Shown: positions 1 through 6,720, counted from the first letter of the stretch. The stretch is 13,303 nt of DNA from an uncultured Azospirillum sp. (GCA_902489675.1 CABUAP010000020.1:1-13303); one strand, 5' to 3'. The notes: a model not told the origin generated them from the sequence alone. A program made the numbers and translations.

Positions 1-1
1 G

Positions 2-496
2 CTCTTGCATAAGGATGAAGAAGAGGCCTCGTTTGAGGACACAAAGATGTTCAAATTCTTTTCCAAAATTTTTCATGTTACCGGCAAGATCCACGGCGAA
101 CATTTCTTTGTTAAGGAAAACGGCAAACATTATATTACACCGCTGTTTTTTGCTTTGATTACGATTGAAACCATGGACGTGATTTTCGCGCTGGACAGCA
201 TCCCCGCCATTTTCCTCATCACTCAGGATGTGTTCATTGTCTATACCAGCAATATTTTTGCGATACTCGGCCTGCGTGCTTTGTACTTTTTATTGGAGGC
301 GGTTGTTCATAAGTTTAAATACTTAAAACCGGCGTTGTCGATCATTCTGATTTTCATCGGTTTGAAGATTTTTGCGCCGAAACTGCTCGGTTTTGAGCTT
401 GAAGCATGGCATTCTTTGAGCGTTACGTTCGGCTTGTTGTTTGCCGGTATTGTCGTTTCGCTGTGGAAGGCAAAAGACGAAACCCCGGCGGCATAA
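2..496 (+). CDS. TerC-family integral membrane protein (3' part only)
   Basis: The reading frame is open to the left edge, so the gene begins outside the window; 164 C-terminal residues are visible. After a charged stretch (HKDEEEASFEDTK) come a hydrophilic loop and then four hydrophobic segments. They include the TerC hallmark region ITIETMDVIFALDSIPAIF, whose acidic residues sit inside membrane helices, and the later NIFAILGLRALYFLLEA helix. The TerC/Alx family are inner-membrane proteins linked to tellurite resistance, pH-responsive manganese export and metal loading of exoenzymes; which role applies here cannot be told. The tail ends in a short charged stretch (WKAKDETPAA). A Rho-independent terminator lies 17 bases after the stop, so transcription probably ends here. 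The TTG at 5 is almost certainly internal and not a start. Confidence 0.9.
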   Translation, partial: LLHKDEEEASFEDTKMFKFFSKIFHVTGKIHGEHFFVKENGKHYITPLFFALITIETMDVIFALDSIPAIFLITQDVFIVYTSNIFAILGLRALYFLLEAVVHKFKYLKPALSIILIFIGLKIFAPKLLGFELEAWHSLSVTFGLLFAGIVVSLWKAKDETPAA

Positions 497-513
497 GCGC
501 TGCCTGCGGATAG

Positions 514-544
514 AAAAAGCCGTTCCGGTCGGGGCGGCTTTTTT
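514..544 (+). terminator. Rho-independent terminator after the TerC-family gene
   Basis: The arms AAGCCGTTCC (517-526) and GGGGCGGCTT (531-540) pair with two G-T wobbles around the loop GGTC. An A-run precedes the hairpin and a T-run (539-544) follows it. It sits 17 bases after the TerC stop codon. Confidence 0.9.
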
Positions 545-545
545 G

Positions 546-574
546 TTGTTTTGGGCGCCGATTTGTGCTACATT
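546..574 (+). promoter_or_regulatory. Candidate sigma70 promoter for the papain-like hydrolase gene
   Basis: TTGTTT (546-551), a 17-base spacer and TACATT (569-574). The -10 is preceded by TGC, an extended -10 arrangement. The -35 lies directly after the T-run of the upstream terminator. The predicted leader is about 25 bases. Confidence 0.5.
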
Positions 575-606
575 GACTTTCATCAAATAAGAAAATGAGG
601 AATTTT

Positions 607-1494
607 ATGGAAAAAAATTCGGATTTTTGGTTCAATTATGATCGAACCCCTCGCGATGCAACCGACCAAGACGGAAACCTGCTGGAAATCAGCGAAGAGC
701 CGATCAAAATGACGGTTTTTACCCCCGGCTTGGGCAAAAAATATCCTTGGGGCCATGTTCAGTTGGAATATGAAGGACAGATAATAGATTTTGAAGCCGG
801 CGGGATGCGCAATCTGAAAGCAGATCAGCCGCAGATTTTTGATGAAGGCATCCGCCACTATTATGTTTTTCCGGCCGCAAACGGTATAAACAGAGAGCGT
901 TTGCAGGCGGCGATCCGGCAGCGGCGGGAGCAAGCGGGCGATTATAACCTGATCTTGAACAATTGTGCCGGTCAGGTGAGGGAGGTATTGGAAGAAGCCG
1001 GTGCCAGAGGCATTGAGGAATTTCGACCGTTGGATATATCCATTCCCGAACGGATCGGCCGTTGGTGCAAAAGCACAGGGATCGAAATTGATGTGCATAC
1101 CACCAATCTGTATCGCTTGGAGCGACGGAAAGATTTTGCCCGTCTGAAACGGGTTTTGGAATATTCTCGCCGTCTGCAAGCCGGTGATTATACGCCGGAG
1201 GAATGGCTGCCGGACGGGAAGGGCGGCGACCAAATGCGTCATTTTATGATCCGTCGCGCAGCTCAGGAAATTCGGCATATTTTGCGCATAAATCGAAATG
1301 ATTTCGGCACCGGAAAAGTATTTGTCGATTATTTGAATACCCATTGCGACGACGCTTCTTTTTTGGAAAAATACGGTATTAACCAAGAGATGGGCAAGAG
1401 CATTTATCGCCGTTGTCCGGAACGCGAACAACTTTACCTTTCCCGCCGGCAAATGCCCGGAACTTTTTTTGCAGATAAAACCGAAAGCCGTTGA
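607..1494 (+). CDS. Permuted papain-like (NlpC/P60- or LRAT-like) hydrolase candidate
   Basis: The protein has 295 residues from the ATG at 607. This start is preferred over the in-frame ATG at 595 because AGGAA (598-602) is a good ribosome site for it and the two overlap. The recognisable part is residues 45-135: a GH motif with His50 in WGHVQLEYEG, then about 70 residues later YNLILNNCAGQVREVLEEAG with Cys120. A catalytic His before an NNC cysteine is the order of circularly permuted papain-fold enzymes (LRAT, YiiX, DUF4105-type), which cleave amide or thioester bonds in peptidoglycan peptides or lipids. No signal peptide or membrane helix is visible, so a cytoplasmic product is likely. The C-terminal half (160-295) is rich in Arg and His and matches nothing I recognise. 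The family call rests on motif resemblance only. Confidence 0.6.
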   Translation: MEKNSDFWFNYDRTPRDATDQDGNLLEISEEPIKMTVFTPGLGKKYPWGHVQLEYEGQIIDFEAGGMRNLKADQPQIFDEGIRHYYVFPAANGINRERLQAAIRQRREQAGDYNLILNNCAGQVREVLEEAGARGIEEFRPLDISIPERIGRWCKSTGIEIDVHTTNLYRLERRKDFARLKRVLEYSRRLQAGDYTPEEWLPDGKGGDQMRHFMIRRAAQEIRHILRINRNDFGTGKVFVDYLNTHCDDASFLEKYGINQEMGKSIYRRCPEREQLYLSRRQMPGTFFADKTESR

Positions 1495-1505
1495 TAACGG
1501 CAGGC

Positions 1506-1533
1506 TTGACTTTTGAATGCGCAGGCATATATC
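1506..1533 (+). promoter_or_regulatory. Candidate sigma70 promoter for the SIMPL-domain gene
   Basis: TTGACT (1506-1511), a 16-base spacer and TATATC (1528-1533), lying in the 77-base gap before the ATG at 1572. The predicted transcript would have a leader of about 30 bases containing the AAAGAGG ribosome site. Confidence 0.5.
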
Positions 1534-1571
1534 GGATTGAAATCACAATTGAAAAAGAAAAGAGGTATCTG

Positions 1572-2549
1572 ATGAAAAAAGAAGACCAATCTAAAGAAAA
1601 AAAAGAAGTTACGGATAAAAGCAGAAAGTATGCTCGCAGGGATAAAACTCTGCCTGAAAAAGTTGCGCCGGTCAAAACTGAAGCCAAGAATACAGACGGA
1701 GAAAATATTATCTATAAAAAACCGCCGTTCAAAAGACCTCATCCGGGGTTGCCGCTGCCGGGTGAGAACGAGGGACATCCTTTGCCGGATGAGAAAGAAA
1801 ACTGTCCTTTGGATGAGGGCTGTCCTCGTCACTGCCGGACGGCTGCGGCGTTTATTCTGGCGGCAGGTATTGCGCTGGGCGGATTTTTCCCCGGCTATTA
1901 TTATTATCAGTCCAAAATCAATGCCAACAGCGTAACCGTCAAAGGTTTGGCGGAGCGGGATGTGCGGGCGGATCTTGCCATCTGGTCGCTGCAGTTTGTC
2001 GTAACCGGCAATGATTTGCCGGAAATGCAGCAGCAGATATCCGAACAGGCAAAAATTATCACCGCTTTTTTGAAAAAACGCGGTTTTGCGGATCGTGAAA
2101 TCTCTTTGAGTCCGATTACAACCAATGATTTGTTAGCCAATCCTTATCAAAATACGGCGGAAACCAACGGCCGTCGTTTTATTCTCACCCAGTCGGTGGA
2201 ATTGCAAACCGACAAAGTAGATGCGGTGGCCGATGCTTTGACCGCAAGCAATGAACTGATTGGAAAAGGGATTGTCTTTGCTCAGGATTATGGCGGGTCG
2301 GGCGCTTCTTTCTTGTTTACCGGTTTAAACGAAATCAAACCGGAAATGCTTGAGGAAGCAACCCGCAATGCCAAAGAAGCCGCCGCTCAGTTTGCCAAAA
2401 ACAGCGGTACCAAAGTCGGTAAAATCCGCCGTGCCAGTCAGGGTGTTTTCTCCGTCCAGCCTAAGGTGGAAGCGGCAAACATTCAGGAAAGCCGACAGAT
2501 TGAGAAAAAAGTGCGGGTAGTTTCAACCGTTGAATATTGGCTGAAATAA
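1572..2549 (+). CDS. Membrane-anchored SIMPL-domain (DUF541) protein with charged N-terminal extension
   Basis: 325 residues. The ATG at 1572 is chosen because AGAGG (1561-1565) precedes it at good distance; the frame is open further upstream without a ribosome site. Residues 1-88 are hydrophilic, Lys- and Glu-rich, and include a Pro-rich stretch with three Cys (78, 84, 88). Residues 91-112 form one membrane helix (AAAFILAAGIALGGFFPGYYYY). From about 118 on is a SIMPL domain, opening with NSVTVKGLAERDVRADLAIWSL and ending VRVVSTVEYWLK. SIMPL proteins are usually periplasmic or membrane-tethered, and their role is poorly defined (oxidative or cell-envelope stress has been proposed). Relatives of this subtype, as I recall them, start close to the helix, so the roughly 88-residue cytoplasmic extension is unusual. 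A strong terminator follows the stop. Confidence 0.88.
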   Translation: MKKEDQSKEKKEVTDKSRKYARRDKTLPEKVAPVKTEAKNTDGENIIYKKPPFKRPHPGLPLPGENEGHPLPDEKENCPLDEGCPRHCRTAAAFILAAGIALGGFFPGYYYYQSKINANSVTVKGLAERDVRADLAIWSLQFVVTGNDLPEMQQQISEQAKIITAFLKKRGFADREISLSPITTNDLLANPYQNTAETNGRRFILTQSVELQTDKVDAVADALTASNELIGKGIVFAQDYGGSGASFLFTGLNEIKPEMLEEATRNAKEAAAQFAKNSGTKVGKIRRASQGVFSVQPKVEAANIQESRQIEKKVRVVSTVEYWLK

Positions 2550-2564
2550 AGGTTCGATGTTTTG

Positions 2565-2592
2565 CAACGGGGAGATTTCCCCGTTGTTTTTT
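2565..2592 (+). terminator. Rho-independent terminator after the SIMPL-domain gene
   Basis: A perfect 9-bp stem, CAACGGGGA (2565-2573) with TCCCCGTTG (2578-2586), closes a GATT loop and is followed by six T residues. Confidence 0.95.
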
Positions 2593-2612
2593 GCCAGGCA
2601 TTGTGCTAATGT
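2584..2612 (+). promoter_or_regulatory. Candidate promoter for the TM1266-like/hydG unit, overlapping the terminator
   Basis: TTGTTT (2584-2589), a 17-base spacer and TAATGT (2607-2612), with TGC before the -10. The -35 would share bases with the 3' arm and T-run of the upstream terminator. The -10 hexamer is weak (TAATGT against TATAAT), so this is tentative. Confidence 0.35.
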
Positions 2613-2646
2613 AAGTTGTCTTTTTAATTTTAAGAAGGAAAAATCC

Positions 2647-2898
2647 ATGGAAACAAAAGTTGCCGTTATTGCAATTGTTGTCGAAGACCGCGATTCTGTA
2701 GAGCGCCTGAACGAAATTCTGCATGATTATGCCGATTATATCATCGGCCGGATGGGGCTTCCCTATCGTGCCAAAAAAATCAATATCATCAGCGTGGTTG
2801 TTGACGCGCCGCATGATACAATCAGCGCCTTGTCGGGTAAAATCGGCAGTCTGAAAGGCGTGACGGTCAAAACGGCTTATTCGGGAGCTTGCGAGTAA
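2647..2898 (+). CDS. TM1266-family putative [FeFe]-hydrogenase system regulator
   Basis: An 83-residue protein from the ATG at 2647, with AAGGAA (2635-2640) six bases upstream. The sequence is a single small domain: METKVAVIAIVVEDRDSVE, then LNEILHDYADYIIGRMGLPY, then KKINIISVVVDAPHDTISALSGKIG and a last strand, GVTVKTAYS. This matches the small ferredoxin-fold (ACT/NikR-C-like) proteins typified by Thermotoga TM1266, annotated as iron-only hydrogenase system regulators because they are encoded beside the H-cluster maturases. The link to regulation is from gene context and not from a shown mechanism. The next gene, 56 bases on, is hydG, which strongly supports the call. The pair is probably co-transcribed because no terminator separates them. 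Confidence 0.87.
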   Translation: METKVAVIAIVVEDRDSVERLNEILHDYADYIIGRMGLPYRAKKINIISVVVDAPHDTISALSGKIGSLKGVTVKTAYSGACE

Positions 2899-2954
2899 GC
2901 AAACGGTTAAAACTGACGGGGAAGAATGTTCTGACCCATAAGAAAGAGGTGTTT

Positions 2955-4324
2955 ATGTATAATCCGAAATCATTGAAGGCTGAGAAATTTATCAGCCATG
3001 AAGAAATATTGTCGACATTGGAATATGCCGAAGCCCACAAAAATAACGCGGCATTGGTTGACGAAATTTTAGCCAAAGCCGAGCAGCGCCAAGGGCTTTC
3101 TTACCGGGAGGCATCGGTTCTCCTGGCCTGCGAACTGGAAGATAAAAACGCAAAAATTTATGCGCTGGCCGAACAGATCAAAAAAGATTTTTACGGCAAC
3201 CGTATTGTTTTGTTTGCGCCGCTCTATCTTTCCAACTATTGCGTCAACGGCTGTGTCTATTGTCCCTATCATGCCAAAAACAAGCATATTGCCCGCAAAA
3301 AAATGACGCAGGACGAAGTGCGCCGCGAAGTGATTGCTTTGCAGGATATGGGACACAAACGGCTGGCGATTGAGGCCGGCGAAGATCCGGTCAACAATCC
3401 GATCGAATATATTCTTGAGTGCATCAAGACCATATTGCCGCCACGACCGTGGAAAATTATCGCAAATTGCACGAAGCCGGGATCGGCACTTATATTTTGT
3501 TTCAGGAAACTTATCATAAAGAAAGTTACGAAAAACTGCATCCGACCGGGCCGAAACACAATTATGCCTGGCATACGGAAGCAATGGATCGAGCCATGGA
3601 GGGCGGCATTGACGATGTCGGGCTGGGGGTTTTGTTCGGGCTGGAAATGTATAAATACGAGTTTGCCGGTCTTTTAATGCACGCCGAACATCTGGAGGCG
3701 GTTCACGGAGTCGGCCCTCATACCATCAGTGTACCGCGGATTCGCGCTGCTGATGATATTGACCCCGCAAGCTTTGATAACGGCATTGATGATGACACCT
3801 TTGCCAAAATTGTTGCCTGTATCCGCATTGCCGTTCCTTATACCGGCATGATTGTTTCCACCCGCGAAAGTCAGGCCTCGCGCGAACGGGTGTTGCATCT
3901 GGGGATTTCGCAAATCAGCGGCGGTTCCAAAACCAGTGTCGGCGGCTATGCCGAACCGGAACCGGCGGCAGAAAATTCCGCCCAGTTTGATGTCAGCGAT
4001 ACCCGCACGCTGGATGAAGTGATCCGCTGGCTGATGTCGATGGATTATCTCCCGAGTTTTTGCACCGCCTGCTATCGGGAAGGACGCACCGGCGATCGTT
4101 TTATGGCGCTGTGCAAGAGTAAACAAATTCAAAATTGCTGCCATCCGAACGCGCTGATGACACTCAAGGAATATCTGGTTGATTATGCCTCGCCGGAAAC
4201 CAAAGAACTCGGCATGGCGTTGATCAAGAAAGAGCTGCACAATATCCCCAAAGAAAAAGTGCGTGACATTGTGGTTGAAAGGCTGGAAAAAATCGAAAAC
4301 GGCGACCGCGATTTTCGTTTCTGA
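2955..4324 (+). pseudogene. hydG: [FeFe]-hydrogenase maturase HydG, broken by an internal deletion and frameshift
   Basis: HydG is a radical SAM tyrosine lyase that makes the CO and CN ligands of the [FeFe]-hydrogenase H-cluster. The ATG at 2955 has an AGAGG site five bases upstream. The first part (2955-3434) encodes residues 1-160 and contains the CX3CX2C cluster motif (CVNGCVYC, Cys96/100/103) and ends ...EYILECIKTI. The second part continues in another frame from ATT at 3434 (IAATTVENYRKLHEAG) to the stop at 4324. It includes KLHPTGPKHNYAWHTEAMDR, GVGPHTISVPR and the C-terminal CX2CX22C auxiliary cluster motif. About 16 family-conserved residues between IKTI and IAATT are absent. The loss fits a deletion of 3n+1 bases (about 49) near 3432-3434, giving 160+16+296 = about 472 residues for an intact copy, the usual HydG length. 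As read, translation would stop at 3677 after 240 residues. The rest looks undecayed, so this is either a recent lesion or an assembly artefact. Confidence 0.92.
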
Positions 4325-4340
4325 AATCTGTTTTGGAGCC

Positions 4341-4371
4341 AATCCCCGGTACCTGCATCGGGGATTTTTTT
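4341..4371 (+). terminator. Rho-independent terminator after hydG
   Basis: AATCCCCG (4341-4348) pairs perfectly with CGGGGATT (4359-4366) around a 10-base loop; the T-run reaches 4371. Confidence 0.92.
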
Positions 4372-4411
4372 ATTCTGCGGTTATCTTTTGTTGAAAAAAA
4401 TATTGTAATTT

Positions 4412-4440
4412 TTGTCCAAATGGAATAATTTGATTGTTAT
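4412..4440 (+). promoter_or_regulatory. Candidate promoter for the paralogous gene pair
   Basis: TTGTCC (4412-4417), a 17-base spacer and TGTTAT (4435-4440), in a very AT-rich 113-base gap. An alternative lies further down, TTTGAT (4429-4434) with TATTTA (4449-4454), which would align with the spacing seen before the gene at 9944. Neither is close to consensus. Confidence 0.3.
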
Positions 4441-4462
4441 GAGAGAATTATTTATTTGTTAT

Positions 4463-4474
4463 TAACTTAAAAAC
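4463..4474 (+). promoter_or_regulatory. TAACTTAAAAAC leader motif, first copy
   Basis: A 12-base sequence lying 10 bases before the ATG at 4485. The identical 12-mer recurs at 9923-9934, nine bases before the ATG at 9944. Neither gene has a Shine-Dalgarno sequence, so the motif may belong to an AT-rich translation or transcription start region. Its function is inferred only from position. Confidence 0.35.
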
Positions 4475-4484
4475 AATATGGCTT

Positions 4485-5180
4485 ATGAAAGATTATAACT
4501 TTTTGCTGCCCCCCGGAAGAGAAGTATGTGCCGGCTCGGCAGCGGAAGCGTTTGCTTTGTTTCGCACCGTAGGGGTTAGTATTAAAAAATTGCCGCAGCT
4601 TGGTACGATCCGCAGTCGCAGTCATCCCCAAACGGCTTATTGCGTATGGGCAAGCTGCGAGGATGTATTCCATGTGCTGCCGCTGTTTCCGGATATCGGA
4701 ATCCCCAATTGCAGTGATTGGGAATTTGCGCCGCTTGAAAATGGTGAAATGATCATGTATATCCGGCGCCGCACCTATATCGTGGCTTATGACAAACGGC
4801 TTGGCTGCTGTATTCGCAATGTGACTTTTTACTGGCATGAAGATTATGCGGTGAAAGAAGGCGCCATACTCGGCTATCAAAATGCCCGTTATATGTTGTG
4901 CCGTTTGTTCGTCACCGAAGAAAACAGCCGTTTGCTGACCTATTGCTGGATTGGGTTTGAGGAAGCAAGCGATACCACTCTTTTTATCAAATTGTTTGAG
5001 GAAGACTGGGAACTTTTGGCCGGTTATTCTTATACCGAACTCGGGCGGGAAGCGGTTGATGTCGGCGAACACTTTGAAACGCACGGAAAAAGCTTTGTGT
5101 TGAAAGAAGATGAAGACGGCTATCAGTTTTTGGAGCCTGCTTTTCACAATCCTCATTTGCGGCTTTTGAAAAAGGCGTAA
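4485..5180 (+). CDS. Hypothetical protein, first member of a tandem paralogous pair
   Basis: 231 residues, family not recognised. There is no signal peptide or membrane helix, so it is probably cytoplasmic. It aligns along its length with the product of the next gene. Shared blocks include LLPPGREVC near the start, HVLP (63-66), PLENGEM (83-89), YMLCRLFV (136-143), CWIGF (154-158), LFIKLFEEDWE (166-176) and REAVDVGEHFETHG (188-201). The alternating hydrophobic and aromatic pattern in the middle (FAPLENGEMIMYIRRRTYIVAY) suggests a beta-rich core. The ATG at 4485 has no Shine-Dalgarno sequence but carries the TAACTTAAAAAC leader. Codon use and composition look like the neighbours. The 43-base gap to its paralog, with no terminator, suggests co-transcription. 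No function can be assigned. Confidence 0.85.
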   Translation: MKDYNFLLPPGREVCAGSAAEAFALFRTVGVSIKKLPQLGTIRSRSHPQTAYCVWASCEDVFHVLPLFPDIGIPNCSDWEFAPLENGEMIMYIRRRTYIVAYDKRLGCCIRNVTFYWHEDYAVKEGAILGYQNARYMLCRLFVTEENSRLLTYCWIGFEEASDTTLFIKLFEEDWELLAGYSYTELGREAVDVGEHFETHGKSFVLKEDEDGYQFLEPAFHNPHLRLLKKA

Positions 5181-5223
5181 CTGCTGCCGTATTAACAGAT
5201 TATTCATTTTATAAAACAAGCCT

Positions 5224-5922
5224 ATGAATAAGAACAGCTATCTCAAGTCCCCCGGCAAAGAGTGTCCTTTGTGGTCTTCTGCCGCGGTCAGGCAATATTG
5301 TTCAGCCAAGGGGATTACGCTTCTTCAGCCACCGGTTCCGGGTGTTTCCGCCCGTCCCGAAGATGAAGAAAATACGGGGTTTTTTGTCTGGAATGTGAAA
5401 AGTCCGCGGGGAACCCATGTGCTGCCGTTCTTCAAATACGAAGAACTGACTAAAAAGTACGAGATGATGATCTTTCGCCCTTTAGACGATGGGGAAATGT
5501 TCCTTTATGACGGTCGGTTGTATCTGGTAAAAACTGATAAGCGGCGCGGATTTTATCTGCAAAACGTTGTTCTTTTTTACCATCAGTCCTATGCCGAGGC
5601 CGAAGCTGCTATCCGCGGTTTTGTCGGCGCCGAGTTTATGCTGTGCCGTATTTATGTTATCGGCCGGGTAAAGAAACAGCTTGGCATCTGCTGGGTCGGT
5701 TGGGTGCCGGAAACGGGAGACGTGTTGTTTGTCAAATTGTTTCAGGATGATATCGAGCGTTTTATGGCGTATGATCCGTTGCAGCTGGCAAGGGAAGCAA
5801 TCGATATCGGTGAAACTTTTTACGATCACGGCCGTTTTTGGAAATTGTGCAAAGATGAAGAAGACGCTTATTTGATCAAAGAAGTCAAAACATTGGCGGA
5901 AATGTCAATTTATCGCAGATAA
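5224..5922 (+). CDS. Hypothetical protein, second member of the tandem paralogous pair
   Basis: 232 residues and clearly homologous to the product of 4485-5180: YLKSPGKEC near the start, HVLP (65-68), PLDDGEM (86-92), FMLCRIYV (138-145), CWVGW (156-160), LFVKLFQDDIE (168-178) and REAIDIGETFYDHG (190-203). Divergence is spread evenly and is substantial, so the duplication is old and both copies have probably been kept by selection. The conserved Cys in MLCR and in CW[IV]G, and the late HG after a DxGE motif, are the best candidates for functional positions. No signal peptide or membrane segment is seen. The start has no obvious ribosome site; the upstream gap is AT-rich. A strong terminator follows. 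Function unknown. Confidence 0.85.
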   Translation: MNKNSYLKSPGKECPLWSSAAVRQYCSAKGITLLQPPVPGVSARPEDEENTGFFVWNVKSPRGTHVLPFFKYEELTKKYEMMIFRPLDDGEMFLYDGRLYLVKTDKRRGFYLQNVVLFYHQSYAEAEAAIRGFVGAEFMLCRIYVIGRVKKQLGICWVGWVPETGDVLFVKLFQDDIERFMAYDPLQLAREAIDIGETFYDHGRFWKLCKDEEDAYLIKEVKTLAEMSIYRR

Positions 5923-5945
5923 ATCGGCGCTTCCGATGATAAAAA

Positions 5946-5976
5946 GCTCTTCCGCCGTCAGGCGGAGGAGTTTTTT
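5946..5976 (+). terminator. Rho-independent terminator after the paralogous pair
   Basis: CTCTTCCGCC (5947-5956) pairs with GGCGGAGGAG (5961-5970), with one G-T wobble, around the loop GTCA. A-run before and six T residues after (5971-5976). Its position argues against a coding start at 5936 for the next gene. Confidence 0.93.
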
Positions 5977-5977
5977 G

Positions 5978-6006
5978 TTGCCGGTTTTTGTTTTTGCGGA
6001 TAACCT
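5978..6006 (+). promoter_or_regulatory. Weak candidate promoter for the methyltransferase gene
   Basis: TTGCCG (5978-5983), a 17-base spacer and TAACCT (6001-6006), starting two bases after the T-run of the upstream terminator. The -10 is poor, so this is tentative. Confidence 0.3.
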
Positions 6007-6030
6007 GAAACTAAAGAAGACCAAAACAAT

Positions 6031-6046
6031 AAGGAACATAAATTTG
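6031..6046 (+). promoter_or_regulatory. Ribosome binding site and TTG start that set the methyltransferase start
   Basis: AAGGA (6031-6035) lies eight bases before an in-frame TTG (6044-6046). The only upstream ATG in frame (5936) has no ribosome site and would place the whole terminator hairpin inside the coding region. Confidence 0.65.
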
Positions 6047-6664
6047 ACAGGACAAGACTATTGGGAAGACAAATGGGTTAACAAATTTACCGAAGACGGT
6101 GCAGAGCCGGGCGGTTTTGTTGTCGAAACAGAGGCTTTTCTTCGCCGACGCGGGTTGCGAACGGTGCTCGATCTCGGTTCCGGCAAGGGGCGCGGCAGCC
6201 TGTGGCTGTCGGCAAAAGGCTATGAGGTGACGGCATTGGATATTTCGCCGTCGGCGTTGGCGTATATCCATAGCCTGAATCCCCGGGTTAAAACCATTTG
6301 TACCGATATTGCCGCTTTTAAGGGGAGCGGGCTTTGTTTTGATTGGGTTTTGGCCGATCTTTCGCTTCACTATTGGGATGATACAACCACCCGGATGATT
6401 ATTGCCGAAATATATAAAGCGCTGGTTCCCGGCGGCTGTTTTTCAATCGCCTGCAAGTCGGTTGCCGATTTTGAATACGGGCAGGGACGGAAAATTGCAG
6501 CCGATACTTTTGAACACGGCCATATACGCCATTTTTTCAGCCTCGATTATATGCGGGAACTGCTGCGGGAATTTGAGATAGAAAAAACAGCCGAAACCGA
6601 ACGCCGGGAAAAACACTACGGCCATTATCGAACCGTAGAGGCGGTTGCTTTTAAACCAAAATAA
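6044..6664 (+). CDS. Class I SAM-dependent methyltransferase
   Basis: 206 residues from the TTG at 6044. The SAM-binding motif I is VLDLGSGKGRGSLWLSAKGY (41-60) and the acidic end of beta-strand 2 is VTALDIS with Asp66. ICTDIAAF (85-92) and FDWVLADLSLHYWDD (99-113) correspond to the next two conserved strands. The LVPGGCFSIACKS segment is the usual strand before the substrate-facing region. The length and single Rossmann domain resemble TehB-type or small-molecule methyltransferases, but the substrate cannot be named. The C-terminal part has a His-rich stretch (FEHGHIRHFF) and a charged tail (TERREKHYGHYRT). The gene stands alone between a terminator and the Nudix gene promoter. Confidence 0.85.
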   Translation: MTGQDYWEDKWVNKFTEDGAEPGGFVVETEAFLRRRGLRTVLDLGSGKGRGSLWLSAKGYEVTALDISPSALAYIHSLNPRVKTICTDIAAFKGSGLCFDWVLADLSLHYWDDTTTRMIIAEIYKALVPGGCFSIACKSVADFEYGQGRKIAADTFEHGHIRHFFSLDYMRELLREFEIEKTAETERREKHYGHYRTVEAVAFKPK

Positions 6665-6692
6665 AAAAATGGCGGCAGAATGCTATTGTTGC

Positions 6693-6720
6693 TTGCCATG
6701 GCAGATAAAACTGCTATGAT
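6693..6720 (+). promoter_or_regulatory. Sigma70-like promoter for the Nudix gene
   Basis: TTGCCA (6693-6698), a 16-base spacer and TATGAT (6715-6720), the latter preceded by TGC as in an extended -10. It lies 42 bases before the ATG at 6763. Confidence 0.6.

Noticed and set aside
583..1452. A 289-residue open frame on the minus strand opposite the papain-like gene
   Set aside because: The composition is odd (rich in Phe, Ile, Arg and Cys without domain structure), and the plus strand has the promoter, ribosome site and catalytic motifs.
3419..3677. Programmed ribosomal frameshift joining the two halves of hydG
   Set aside because: A frameshift would leave no residues missing, yet about 16 conserved residues are absent between the two parts. 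There is also no slippery heptamer at the join. A deletion or assembly collapse explains it better.
3069..4342. Long open frames on the minus strand opposite hydG
   Set aside because: They mirror the codon pattern of the plus-strand gene, match no known family and lack ribosome sites; HydG motifs are unmistakable on the plus strand.
5936..6043. Longer N terminus for the methyltransferase starting at the ATG at 5936
   Set aside because: The segment contains a complete terminator hairpin with its T-run and has no ribosome site; a TTG at 6044 with AAGGA upstream fits the usual domain start.
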